A DNA stretch of 64,000 nucleotides, taken from assembly GCF_902459465.1 (NCBI RefSeq), contig NC_047067.1, forward strand, positions 18,227,680-18,291,679, written 5' to 3'. Position 1 is the stretch's first letter. Every line of letters begins with the position of its first letter. Made by a program: the position numbers and the translations under genes. The notes beneath the pieces are model-generated. The model was given only the letters and a program-made list of their open reading frames with translations, was not told the DNA's origin and did not search any database. Shown one piece after another: positions 53,698 through 64,000 of the stretch. The stretch comes from Asterias rubens. Lineage: Eukaryota > Echinodermata > Asteroidea > Forcipulatida > Asteriidae.

Positions 53698-53823
53698 AAT
53701 TGTTTTCCCCTTGTGGGGTCCATCGGTAAAAATATTTCCCTTTCGGGGTCCATTGGTAAAAATATTGTCCTTGTGGGGTCCGTTGGTAAAACTATTGCCC
53801 TTGTGGGGTCCATTGGGGGTGTA
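53698..53823. repeat. Four-copy 30 bp minisatellite
   Basis: The unit 'ccttgtggggtccattggta' plus 'aaaatattg' is repeated four times. It can be read as open frames in several registers, which explains the short 'coding' stretches here. Confidence 0.85.
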
Positions 53824-53859
53824 ATAGACCACACGATGGCCCTTCCGTAAGCACACACC

Positions 53860-54010
53860 TCTGTGTTGCAGACACTGTTTGGAAATCCATGTGTTCTGTA
53901 CACTTAAGGGGAATCATATTCTGCAACACAGTATAAACAACACTGTGTGGACGTGTGTAAGTCCACACTGTTTCTACATTGTGTGGACTTCTTTTGTTCA
54001 AAGGTCCAGG
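53860..54010. repeat. Dispersed relative of the 45.7 kb array
   Basis: 'aacactgtgtggacgtgtgt' followed by 'aagtccacactg' is the inverse of the units at 45694-46235. Here it is present once. Confidence 0.65.
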
Positions 54011-54564
54011 TCGTATACAGCGTTAAAACATGGTGTGATTATTATTGTCTTTCTGTCATGAAACCACCATCAGACTTTAAAAGAGACAACCACTATCACC
54101 CTGTGCCGAGGATGCATTTCGGATGTGGGAGGAAAAACCACAAGAACAACCTACGCAATGCGGTCATTTCTTTCTTTTCCTTCGTGGCGGGTTGTTGAGA
54201 TTCAAACCCACGGTGCGGTTTTACCCACTCCCCATTTTGATTGCAATCAAAATATGATGCTGTTTTGATATAATATGGAAACACAATGATAAAACTACTT
54301 GCGTGGAATCTAATTTGTATAGCGAGGAGGGGACGACCACAAAGGAAGTTTATGTTGTAAAGATACAGCCTCTTGACAGGTGTTTCACACCTACACTAAG
54401 GTATACAACCTCTTACACATTAGCTAAACTTTACTCAGGATTTACGTCGGTGAGTTGCCACCCCCGGATTTGCCTGAAAGGTTTTTTTATGCACAGACAA
54501 ATGAACTTTTGAGAGATTAAGTTGAGTGTTGTGCAGTCTCGCGTCTCTTCAGCTTCCGTAATGT

Positions 54565-54955
54565 CTTAAAGACAATGGACACCTTTGGTAATTGTCAAAG
54601 ATCTTCTCACTTGGTGTATCTCAACTTAACATATGCATAAAATAACCAACCTGTGAAAATTTGAGCTGAATTGGTCGTCGAAGTTGCGAGATAAATGAAA
54701 GAAAAAAGCACCGTTGTCTCACGAAGTTGTGTGCGTTCAGATGCTTGATTTCGAGACCTTAAATTCTAAATCTGAGGTCTCGAAATCAAATTCGTTGAAA
54801 ATTACTTCTTTCTCGAAAACTACGTTACTTCAGAGGGAGCCGTTTCTCATAATGTTTTATACTACCAACAGCTTTCCATTACTCATTATCAAGTAAGTTT
54901 TTATGCTAAACATTATTTTGAGTAATTACCATGCAATAGTGTCCACTGCCTTTAA
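54565..54955. repeat. TTAA foldback family A, full-length copy
   Basis: Ends are 'cttaaagacaatggacacc' and 'agtgtccactgcctttaa', with the palindromic centre 'ttaaattctaaatctgaggt'. Confidence 0.88.
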
Positions 54956-56104
54956 CAGTCGGGTTTAAATGTTATTGATAAACAAAAACAGAAACTCTCC
55001 TGACAGTTACTCATCAAAATAATACTGATTTCACTTTCCTTTGTGATAATCTTATGTGGGTTTTAATAGTAAAAAGTTACTATTAAACCATAAAATTAGT
55101 GTGCTGTTGAAACTATTATTTATATTACCAAGTGAAACATGGAAGTGGCTTGCGAATCATGAACATACATAATTATTCAAATATTTTTTGTTTTTTTTTT
55201 GGGGGGGGGTATTCACAGATAAAGTGACCAGCAGCAGTAGTTGAAAGGGTTACTTAACAACGATAAAAGTATGTAAAAAATAAATGCGAACACTAAAAGG
55301 CCAAATTGTAAATGATATTTCGCTGGTAGGCCTACTATAATGATTTGTGTATGTTACAAAGTGAAACAAGGAAGTGGCATTTGATGCATGAATATGCAAA
55401 TTTGATATCCCAACCAACCCCATCCTTACACCCGCTCTCTTTAACACATGTTTTATCAAAAATACAGGTTTTGGGGTTTCAGATGTGTGTATTATTTTCG
55501 AGTGACTTAAAAACCTTTATCATAGTGCAGTCATCGTGAATTTATTCCTATTGATATCATTGTTACCAAACCGAGGCTGGAGGAACAAAATAGTCTGGTT
55601 CCTATTTGCAAAATGATTATTATCATTCATTATTGTTACTTGATACGAGGAGCATGACCAAGATGGAGACAGCATGGTAATTGAAGGGTCCACACTGTCT
55701 GATAACATAGCCAGCGTAGTGTCCTCTCAAAGCCACAATCCCGTAACCATTTTGCCGTGAGGTTGTTTTCATAATATTTGTGTTCCAATTCCTGCGAGAA
55801 TAGCTGCAAGTTCTGCTGTGTAGTAGTAGTAATGGTATGCACAGCAAGCTTTATTTCCCACAAGGGCGAGACTGATTGAGGGAGAATGGTGCGACGGAGC
55901 GTGCCTGGCAACTCTGCGCCTTTATGGGCTAATCCAATAAGGCCCGTGCAAACACACCGCGTGCATCTTCGCGCCATAATGGATGTTGTTTAATAGTCGG
56001 GAACGTTTTCCGTTTTCACAAGTGTGGCACTCCGTAACTGCTATAAGACCAAAGTACCAAGGAACACTCTGTTCAGATTTGTTTTAGCTGATGTTTTTAC
56101 GAAA
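54956..56104. other. No gene seen
   Basis: It contains a T/G homopolymer pair at about 55190-55209. The minus-strand frame 55636-55977 (113 codons) starts with ATG in a GC-richer patch but has no recognisable domain. I leave it uncalled. Confidence 0.35.
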
Positions 56105-56252
56105 AGGAAATGTTTTTCGGTTATGTCACTTTAGAGGGAGCCGTTTCTCACAACATTTTATACCATCAACCTCTCCCCGTTACTCGTAACCAAGTAAAGT
56201 TTAATGCTAATCATTATTTTGAGTAATTACGAATAGGGCCCACTGCCTTTAA
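56105..56252. repeat. TTAA foldback family A, right part
   Basis: 'ttagagggagccgtttctca' to 'gggcccactgcctttaaa'. Its terminal TTAA is shared with the next element. Confidence 0.75.
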
Positions 56253-56618
56253 AGGAAAAGTATACCTTTGGTTTTTGGATCCGTTCGATTGTTTTAGTCT
56301 TATATAAATGTAGATGTGTACAATAGAACCAACATGTCCATCTTAAACTTTAAAAGGTGCTCGCACTGTTGATATATCTCCGAAAATTCGATGCAAATAT
56401 GTCTACGCATTAGGTGGAATAATCCGAAATACACAACGCTTTTCAGATTCAATTTTTGGGGGCATAACAACTGTTATACGTAGCACATATTTTTAAATAA
56501 CCACATTACTTCGAATTGAAATGTTTCGAAAGCTGATGTATGCTTCATAACCAAAACTTTTTAACGCCATACATTTAAGACTGTATAATACCAAACGTGT
56601 AATATACCTTTCCCTTTG
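56248..56618. repeat. TTAA foldback family E copy
   Basis: It begins 'tttaaaggaaaagtataccttt' (22-base end given in part) and ends with the inverse near 'aatatacctttccctttg'. Inner 'gatatatctccgaaaattcg' also appears at 44830. Confidence 0.7.
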
Positions 56619-56794
56619 GAGGGTGACGTGTTTTTTTCCTCGGCAATTTTGTTTTTGTTTTCATTACATCGTGATAAGAGTGTCATTATAAACCCTGGTC
56701 AGTTTGTTTAGTCTTTCCTCGAGTAGGAATGTATCCACAGGAAAATGTTCTAAGGGGAAAAATATATTTGTTTACTTTTGGATCCAAAGTTTGT

Positions 56795-57160
56795 CATTAT
56801 TGGACACTTTCGGTAAACAGGTCCAAGGCCCACTTTTCGTGTATCACAACTTCTGTATAAGATAACAAACCTGTGGAAATTTAGGCTCAATCGGCCATCG
56901 GAGTCGGGAGAAAATAACGGGAAAACCCACCCTTGTTTCCGCACGTTTCGCCGTGTCATGACATGTGTTTGAAATAAATCCGTAACTCTGGATATCGAGA
57001 AATGATACTGTTTTAATGTTTTCTCAAAAAGTATAGCATTTCATGGAATAATATTTCAAGAGAATCTTTCACCATTACCTTCTGTAAACCCTGTAAGTTA
57101 TTTGTAAATCTGTGAACTTTAAAATAAGATTCTGTACCGAAAGTGTCCAATGGCTTTAAA
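56795..57160. repeat. TTAA foldback family C copy
   Basis: 'attggacactttcggtaaac' to 'gaaagtgtccaatggcttta' are inverted ends. Middle 'ctggatatcgagaaatga'. Confidence 0.82.
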
Positions 57161-57164
57161 GGTA

Positions 57165-57997
57165 TACATGAAAAGGAAAGAAAGCATAATGACTAGAAGC
57201 TTATTTGATTACGAAGTTCAGTTAGAAGTATTTTTCTGCGGAACATTTTCCACTGAAATGTAGCAAAATTCTAAAGAACTGTTTCTGAAAATCTTTTTTT
57301 TTTAAGCGCAACAGCTGATATTGATTGTTACAACCCTTTACAACCAAAAGTAATGACAATTCAAAAATGAATTGTTGATATAGGTCTTGTTCCTAGACGT
57401 TCACCTTGCCAATTCTTTCAAGGATGTTTAATTGTGTCTTCCAATGGCTCTTGGGGCACGTGATTGGAGGCTGAAGAAGAAGAAAAAAAAAAGAAATGTG
57501 TATAGCTGCAGGGGAGAGCTAAAAATAAACAAGAATTGCGGATGGCTTGGTTGGCCTTAAAGACAAAATTACTTTAACACGTGCGCAACATTACACTTGG
57601 GTATTGTGCTAATCGTGGTGTCCACATTCATATATACTAGGGCGTTCAATATTGCATTCGAGCACAACAGGACTTCGCGTTTTTCCAGATTTTAATTTCG
57701 AACTCAAGAAAATGCATTCAATTTGGTGGTTGGTTGTTTTTCCTCCAGAATACACCATTAAAGAATTATTCATAATACCGTACATAATTGATACACTTTT
57801 TTGATGTAGATGTATGCAGAATAGAGCGGCTATTTTGGCCATCAACAACCTAATACTGGTTGGCAGTTTCATTGCTGTTTTTCCCATTTATCAATAGTAG
57901 TATATGTTGCCAATACGTAAAGTTATTGGTTTGTAATGACAGGATGACGAAAGAAGGATGCTCTTTGACCCATCTTGCGCGCAAAGTGCGTTTCTTG
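57165..57997. other. No gene seen
   Basis: AT-rich sequence. The minus frame at 57609-57887 has no motif. Confidence 0.35.
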
Positions 57998-58351
57998 CAT
58001 TGCACGTGACGTCATTGACCGCCATCTTTGATTATGAACAACGGAAAAGTGCACGTGTGTAGGCGCTGTGCACGACTCTTATAGGTGGCTACAGCTACGG
58101 CTCATAGATGTAGAATGTTATATTATATTCTATACCTATGCCACGGCTACGGTTAGATTTCCGTGTCATTATGCCTTGCAGTATAGGACGTCCTCATCAA
58201 CGCACTATAGTAACAGTCGTAGCCTTAGCCGGATACGGCCTTAGCCAATGATATCCTTCACACGTGCACGTTTCACTAACGATGGCAGACAATGCAATTG
58301 TTTCGTCATCGCTTTAACTCCAAGATGGCGGCATGATGACGTCAATGCACA
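57998..58351. repeat. Foldback element carrying CRE, E-box and YY1-like sites
   Basis: The outer arms are 'cattgcacgtgacgtcattg' with 'accgccatcttt', and their inverse 'aagatggcggc' with 'atgatgacgtcaatgcac'. A second inner pair involves 'cggctacggtta' and 'ggctaaggc'-type strings. TGACGTCA (one exact arm), CACGTG and AAGATGGCGGC are well known promoter motifs in animals. Confidence 0.7.
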
Positions 58352-58794
58352 AGGTCTGTTTCGATCAGACTAAACAATCTTATTCACCGAAAAGAGGCTT
58401 GGGGGCTCATAACGATTACAGCTTGTTTTAACATAAGCAGTCAGGGAGCTAGACATGCAATCGTTTAAGATTTACAAAATTCTTCATAACGGAAAAAGAT
58501 ACCCTTGAGGCCCAGGTCTTCAACCATAAAGAGCGCTCACTTACAATACAAAAGGGACGGATCGGCTGGGACTAAATTGTGCAGTATGGAATCTGCAGCA
58601 GGCAGAATCAATCTTAACGAACCTGGTGCTTCCAGGTCTTAGGCAGACACCTGAACTTTTTGCTTTCTTATACAAGCTGACGATATCAGTATAATAATTT
58701 GCAAAAATACAGCCGAGTTTCGTCATGCATTGAAGATACCATCGATGTTTTACAAATCAATTCATCTCTTTTCTTCGTGCAAAACGTAAACCCT

Positions 58795-58842
58795 CCATTT
58801 TTTTTTGGGGGGGGGAGGGGGGGGTGGGGGGGGGGGGTTGAA
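58795..58842. repeat. Poly-T/poly-G tract
   Basis: A T run passes into about 35 bases that are nearly all G. Confidence 0.85.
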
Positions 58843-59030
58843 AATCTATCTCCGATTCTGTAAAGGATATTTGATGGTTTCTTTTCGGCCAAGGTATTAG
58901 GTGTATACGTTGTGTGAGGGTGATCATTTTAACATTAATTTGAGCATTTAAAAAAATCCTGAGAAAATAGTTGTTGCAAACTGCTTACCAACCAAAAGGA
59001 CCTATGGTATAAATGCAAACAATAGTTAAA

Positions 59031-59390
59031 TTAAACGCAGTGGACACTATTGGTAATTACTCAAAATATTTATTAGCATTTCTTTCTTGGGAAGGAGTAA
59101 TTGGGAGAGTTTGGTAGTATAAAACGTTGTTAGAAACGGCTCCCTCTGAGTTTTCGAGAAAGAAGTAATTTTCCACGAATTTGATTTCGAGACCTCAGAT
59201 TTAGAATTTGAGGTCAAGCGTCTGAACGCACACAACTTCGTGTGACAAGGTTTTTTTTTCTTTCATCTCGCAACTTCGACGAACGATTGAGCTCAAATTT
59301 TCACAGGTTTGTTATTTTATGCATATGTTGAGATACAGCAAGTGAGAAGACTCGTCTTTGGCAATTACCAATAGTGTCCAGTGTCTTTAA
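59031..59390. repeat. TTAA foldback family A copy
   Basis: Ends 'ttaaacgcagtggacacta' and 'tagtgtccagtgtctttaa'. Confidence 0.87.
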
Positions 59391-59433
59391 TGGTCTGGTA
59401 TTTCGACCTTGGCCAAGTCTTTCTGGTAAGACT

Positions 59434-59774
59434 CTGAAGGCACTGGATTCTATTGGTTATTACTCCCCAAAATTGTTAGCATAAAAACTTACTTGATAAC
59501 GAGCAATGGAAAGCTGTTGATAGTATAACACATTGTGAGAAACAGCTTCCTCTGAAGTAACGTAGTTTTTGAGAAAGAGGTAATTTATCTCTCAAATATT
59601 AAGTGACCTCAGTCCTGAAGCCTTTATATTAATTTCTCTTTCATTATTCTCTTGCAACTTCAATGACCAATTAAGTCCAAATTTTCACAGATTTGTTATT
59701 CTATGCATATGTTGAGATACACCAAGTGAGAAGATTGGTCTTTGACAATTACCAAAGATGTCCAGTGCCTTTAA
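59434..59774. repeat. TTAA foldback family A copy
   Basis: Ends 'gaaggcactggattctattg' and 'aagatgtccagtgcctttaa'. It lacks the central palindrome. A Penelope-tail-like fragment (59393-59433) separates it from the preceding copy. Confidence 0.82.
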
Positions 59775-60017
59775 TGTCAATAAACCCTATCACAAAGAGG
59801 TTACACTGGTATCCTGCCCGTTGTCAAACCATTATCATATCATCTTCTACGCATAAATTCACCTTTCATCTCACACACTACACAAAGACCTATAGACCTT
59901 GTTCCGGCCAATTCGCCGTGAAAATTGTCTCGTTATTAAAATGCAATAGGCTCGCTGAGATTTTTTAATCAAATTATTTCCAGCAATAACAATTCCCCGA
60001 ACAATAAGATATATATA

Positions 60018-60033
60018 AAGAGAGAGAGAGAAG
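60018..60033. repeat. (GA)n microsatellite
   Basis: A short GA run follows a TA run. Confidence 0.7.
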
Positions 60034-60205
60034 AATGAGGAATTTAATTTTGCAAGGTCCGCCTGCTGAGTGACGGCATATGCCAGTACCATGCACCAGT
60101 GGTGATTCCGTGCATTAGCATTTTGTGATCCTGCACGCCGCGTTGAGTGTCATCATCCCTTGCCATCTTGCAAGTTTTTTTTTCAATTGTAAATTAAAGG
60201 GATAT

Positions 60206-60540
60206 TTAAAGGAACATTACAGAATTGTTTTCTGCTATAAAAAAACATTTGCTGGCAGTGTAAGCTCTTTATGTTATTCACTATATTATACATAAACGGA
60301 CAAACCTGTAGAAGTTTGAGATCGATCGGCTATCTGGGTCACGAGAAAATAGTGAAAAACTGATTACACATTTGCATGACATCAATGTAAACGGGAAATT
60401 TCTTATAAAATATCGTATCTCAGACAGGAATATTTCAAGAGATGTTTTCTACTATAATCATCATTAGGCCGTGAAAAGTTTTATGTAAATCTGCGATCTT
60501 AGACGATTTTTTTCTTACAAATTCTGTAATGTTCCTTTAA
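60206..60540. repeat. TTAA foldback family D copy
   Basis: 'ttaaaggaacattacagaat' and 'attctgtaatgttcctttaa' are perfect inverted ends. It belongs to a further family with the same TTAA-AGG start. Confidence 0.88.
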
Positions 60541-60674
60541 CTTGATGTGTAGCCTTTGAAACCCATGTGCGTCGTCAAATTATTAATTTCAATCTCAAAC
60601 ACAAAAAGTATTGACTAAACTGGTATGCTCAGCTGTAAGCATTTTACCTGTAATTTGAACTTACAGTTCGATCC

Positions 60675-61052
60675 TTATTTCAACATAAGGATATTTGAGT
60701 GTACTTTCCATATGTTTGTGTCTAAGATCTGACAGTTGTAAGAAAACAGTGCGATAACACTTTCTGAGACAACTTCCATTCTTGAGCAATATTTGCTTGT
60801 GATATTGATCTTGTACTGGTGAGGTTGGTTTCCAATAAGACCGTGGTCTAAAACCTTCCCGTATACCTCTTTAATTGCACAACCATGGAGAGGTTCTTTT
60901 TCTTGTTTAAACAACGCACTATTTATCATGAAGCACTCGACATTGACAAGCAGTTCTCCAGGCTGGACAGTGAGAACGAGTGAGGATAAACTTTGGAACA
61001 CATTCTTCCGATTGCCTCGGTTTACAGACAAATTCTTTATCATCTCAGCCAT
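60675..61052 (-). CDS. Candidate small gene, 125 codons, unknown product
   Basis: The minus strand has ATG at 61052 (M-A-E-M-I-K-N-L-S-V), an open frame with mixed, non-repetitive composition (P-G-E-L-L-V-N-V-E-C-F-M-I-N) and TAA at 60675-60677. A TAG lies directly before the ATG, so the frame starts there. About 55 bases upstream is a TATATAAT-like box. I recognise no domain. It could equally be a first exon or chance. There are no repeats in this interval. Confidence 0.3.
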   Translation of the reverse strand: MAEMIKNLSVNRGNRKNVFQSLSSLVLTVQPGELLVNVECFMINSALFKQEKEPLHGCAIKEVYGKVLDHGLIGNQPHQYKINITSKYCSRMEVVSESVIALFSYNCQILDTNIWKVHSNILMLK

Positions 61053-61102
61053 CTATGTACCCCAACCCTGACAACATCACTATCTTGCGGGGCGGCAGTA
61101 TT

Positions 61103-61113
61103 ATATAGGGCTA
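61103..61113 (-). promoter_or_regulatory. TATA-like box upstream of candidate gene
   Basis: On the minus strand CCTATATAATAC precedes a GC-rich stretch, and ATG of the candidate frame follows 51 bases further on. This is consistent with a TATA promoter but not proof of one. Confidence 0.3.
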
Positions 61114-62021
61114 AGACACTGTCGTGATCTCTACTGCAGATACACGGGTCGCCTTGGTGAGGGATTTTCGTCTTCTATTTGGGTTATATTGTCCCTTCGC
61201 TCTCAAAGCCCCCCTAAGGCACTGTCGCGCAAACTGATATTGAACACATTCACTTTCTTCTCAAACCCCGCTCTTAGCGACTCTCTGAGAAGTGCTCATC
61301 CCCGGTCCGATGCGTTGCCACGGCAACAACCTCTTATCATCGCTGCTCGCCATGCACTTGTGTAAAAGCAAGTGTACGGTTTGACTTGGTAGTGAGATGC
61401 ACATCCGCGGGCTTTATAGATGAATGTTTCTCTCAAATTTCCTCGAGATTGCAACGAAGGGTTTTATGTGTGTGTAATGCGGTAGATGGTCCAGGACCAA
61501 TGTTCGTATATTACCTACAGTGGCACTACTAGCATGGTTCAATTAAAAACCTACTTGCAGATACATACAGAGATGTCCAAATCCCGCGTGTCTTAACCCC
61601 TTGTAGCTGTAATCAACTGAATAGGATGATGTGAATGCACTGTATTGCACTTGTAAAGGATAATGTCCAACACAGTTATAAATGACATGTGTATAAAAAG
61701 GATCTTGTCTCATGCAGTTTGTAATTTCCCCCTCCATTCATTTCGGTCCACTAATTCTAAATGCAAAACGCCAATCAGTGACTCGGTGAGTATACTTTTG
61801 GGAAGATTAAGAAATGGCATTTACATCTTCAAATCTGTTTGGGGTTGTTGAGGTTTTTTTCAATTTGACTGTAGCCTGTTTATATTCCATGCAAAGAATG
61901 GGCCTATACCTACTTGTTCAAAGTAGAAATCATCTGTCAGATAAAGACGGTTAAAACAGCGAGTTACATTGGTGACTTCTAGAATATCCATCATACTGTT
62001 ATTTTCTAAAATACAAATTTA
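61114..62021. other. No gene seen
   Basis: The 61130-61480 part is GC-richer than its surroundings and repeat-free, so it may be regulatory. No supported coding frame. Confidence 0.35.
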
Positions 62022-62319
62022 TTTTACATGCACTGGCCACCTTTGGTAATTGTCAAAGACCAGTATTCTTCTTACTTGGTGTATCCCAACATATGCATTA
62101 AATATTATTGTGTGCTTTCAGGCCTGTGGAAGTCTTTTAATATTTGAGTGAGAAATTACCTTTTTCTAAACAACTATATTACTTCAGAGGGAGCCGTTTC
62201 TGACAATGTTTTAGGTCTATACTATCAACAGCTCTCCATTGTTCGTTATCAAGTAGGTTTTTATACTAAGTAGGGTTTTTTTCTTTGACAATTATAGCAA
62301 TAGTGTCAGTGTCTTTAAA
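62022..62319. repeat. TTAA foldback family A copy
   Basis: Ends 'catgcactggccacctttgg' and 'aatagtgtcagtgtctttaa'. The centre is shortened. Confidence 0.82.
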
Positions 62320-62394
62320 AGATACCAAACCGAAGTGTATCGACTTTTAAATGAGGCAGTATGGACACTTTACTGCACTTATAGATCAATGAGG

Positions 62395-63080
62395 CCATTC
62401 GATGTTTTTTCACGCTGAATCAAGTCCTATGTGGGCATATAAAATGAACATCGAAACCATTTAATTTTACACAATTTCTGCTTGTTGGTTGCGTGATTCT
62501 TTTGTCTTAAACTTGACAGATTCACTCTCTTGAAAGAAAGCAGGACAAAAGGCTTTTTAATGAAGCAGGATGAAAACTTAACTCCAAAGTGCTCAGAATA
62601 TTCCAACAAAAAAGAGGACATTCGATGTTTTATTGCCCAAAGCAGGACCATTGGAGCATATAAAATGAACATAGAAACAATAAACCCGGTTTACACAACT
62701 TCTGCTTGTTGCTTGCGTGATTGTTTTGTCTCAAACTACAGATTCGCTCACTTGAAAAAATATATATATAAAAAATGAAGCAATTTAGATGTTTTATTGC
62801 CCAAAGCAGGCACATTGGAGCATATAAAATGAACATGGAAACAGATTTTACCAATTTACACAATTTCTGTTTGTTGGTTGGGTGATTGTTTTGTCTCAAA
62901 TTACAGATTCGCTCTCTTGAAAAAAAAAACCCAGATAGGGTCTTTAATGAAGCAAGATGAAAACATAACTCCACTATGTGACTTCGACGATGCCATTAAC
63001 AATGAGGCCATTTGTTACTTTTATTGCCAAAATAAGTCCCTCTGGGCATATAAAAATAACATAGGAAACCAATCACCCAG
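62395..63080. repeat. Imperfect tandem array with 'gcatataaaatgaacat'
   Basis: The core 'gcatataaaatgaacat' lies at 62435, 62656, 62820 and (variant) 63046. Associated blocks are 'ttctgcttgttggttg', 'gattgttttgtctcaaa', 'cagattcgctctcttgaaa' and 'atgaagcaggatgaaaac'. Spacing is uneven (221, 164 and 226) because one unit lacks the last block. Confidence 0.8.
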
Positions 63081-63425
63081 TTTTATGATTTATAATGTTT
63101 CTAACATTAGCAAATCCCAAATGATCTCGTCGGACATTTACGATTGCTTACGAGTCGCCTTCCAAACGTTGCAAAGGAAGAAAACTATTAATAATGTTGG
63201 GAATTTAATTTTGGCCCATCTCCCAACGGCATACCGTGACTGCTAGGAATAGCAAGGGTTGTATACAGAACGAAAGCAGATGTCCACGCAGGTGTACTTT
63301 TTTGACAAGCGAGACGAAAGGCTTGTGACCCCAACATTTCAAAAACTCAACCTTCCTCCTACGTCACATTACGCGGTGACGTCACAAGTTATGGTCTTAT
63401 GTTTGCCATGACAGTCAGGATTCTT

Positions 63426-63625
63426 AAGGGCAGTGGACACTATTGGCAATTGTCAAAGACGAGCCTTCTCACTTGGTGTATATCAACATATGCATAAAAT
63501 AACAAACCTGTGAAAATGTGAGCTCGATAGGTCGTCGAAGTTGCGAGATAATAATGAAAGAAAAAACACCATTGTCAGGTGAAGTTGTGTGCGTTCAGAT
63601 GCTTGATTTCGAGACCTCAAAATGA
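63426..63625. repeat. TTAA foldback family A, left half
   Basis: It begins 'ttaagggcagtggacactat' and stops after 'gcttgatttcgagacctcaa', at the central palindrome. Confidence 0.8.
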
Positions 63626-63654
63626 CGAAAAGAATGCTTTGTTGTTGGGTGGGC

Positions 63655-63915
63655 TTTTTTAGGCACTGGACACTATTGGTAATTACTCAAAATAAATGTT
63701 AGCATAAAAACTTACTTGGTAACGAGCAATGAAGAGCTGTTGATAGTAAAACATTGTGAGAAACGGCTCCCTCTAGTAACGTAGTTTTTGAGAAAGAAGT
63801 AATTTCTCACTCAAGACCTAAAACCTTTTTTAGGCATCTGAAGGTACAAAAATGTGTTTCTTCAATGGCCAATTGAGTAGACATTCCATGTAGACAATTG
63901 CCAAAGGTATACTAC
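63655..63915. repeat. TTAA foldback family A copy
   Basis: It begins 'ttaggcactggacactattg' and continues through 'acggctccctct' to 'attgccaaaggtatact'. The right end is atypical. Confidence 0.75.
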
Positions 63916-64000
63916 ATCAGTGTAGGTGCAGTAAAAACAATATACTGATAATAAAATGATAAATTGCTGAAATTTGAGCTTTGAACAGCTCTCGTATCAC

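Noticed and set aside
53576..53903. Overlapping frames with 'GP-V-K-x-L-P-L-W' or 'N-G-P-H-K-G-N' repeats
   Set aside because: They are readings of the 30 bp minisatellite at 53698-53823 on both strands.
55636..55977. Minus-strand frame of 113 codons starting with ATG
   Set aside because: No recognisable domain, splice support or upstream promoter. Codon pattern is not convincing.
62878..63246. Plus-strand frame of 122 codons
   Set aside because: Its first half is the tandem array at 62.4-63.1 kb. The same array gives several similar frames on both strands.

Overview
This 64 kb window is animal nuclear DNA. It has spliced exons with GT-AG borders, long introns, tRNA-derived SINEs, LINE, Penelope and DIRS retroelements, a large cut-and-paste transposon and a very dense population of foldback MITEs. 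The gene content and the repeat spectrum look most like a marine deuterostome, and my best guess is an echinoderm such as a sea star. That is an inference from the repeat style, not a proven identification. Host genes occupy only a few percent of the window.

Region 1 (1-12.7 kb) is host genic, with all exons on the minus strand. Positions 346-1725 carry two exons of a Hikeshi (HSP70 nuclear import carrier) homologue, plus a decayed tandem duplicate of one exon at 2186-2320. Positions 4340-12711 carry scattered exons of a tetratricopeptide-repeat (TPR) gene. One of its exons, together with flanking intron, has been amplified into a tandem array of about 180 bp units. Introns of this gene hold a Penelope-like element (8.1-10.6 kb), LINE and SINE debris and several foldback elements.

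Region 2 (12.9-19.3 kb) is retrotransposon debris. It holds two LINE C-terminal remnants, a DIRS-type element (zinc knuckle, RT, RNase H, tyrosine recombinase; 13.85-18.0 kb) with a few inactivating changes, and an L2/CR1-like LINE 3' end.

Region 3 (19.8-27.9 kb) is the most interesting part. A 353 bp hairpin element with an 11 bp target duplication abuts a 7.7 kb DNA transposon (20214-27896). This transposon has perfect terminal inverted repeats and arrays of a short motif inside both ends. On its minus strand I can assemble an 11-exon gene in which every intron is phase 1. The exons sum to 3093 bp (1030 codons plus stop) and carry a DDD-type transposase core. Several exons are internal duplicates. 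The only break I see is a 131 bp MITE with a 9 bp target duplication inside the first coding exon.

Region 4 (27.9-64 kb) is almost gene-free. It contains one clear host exon, the first coding exon of a Ras-like small GTPase on the plus strand (32946-33186), and one weak candidate small gene with a TATA-like upstream element (60675-61052, minus). The rest is more than twenty copies of a TTAA-inserting foldback family with termini reading AGG (Kolobok-like), related TTAA families, tRNA-SINEs, three or more tandem arrays and microsatellites. A nested insertion at 50.3 kb directly shows the TTAA target duplication.
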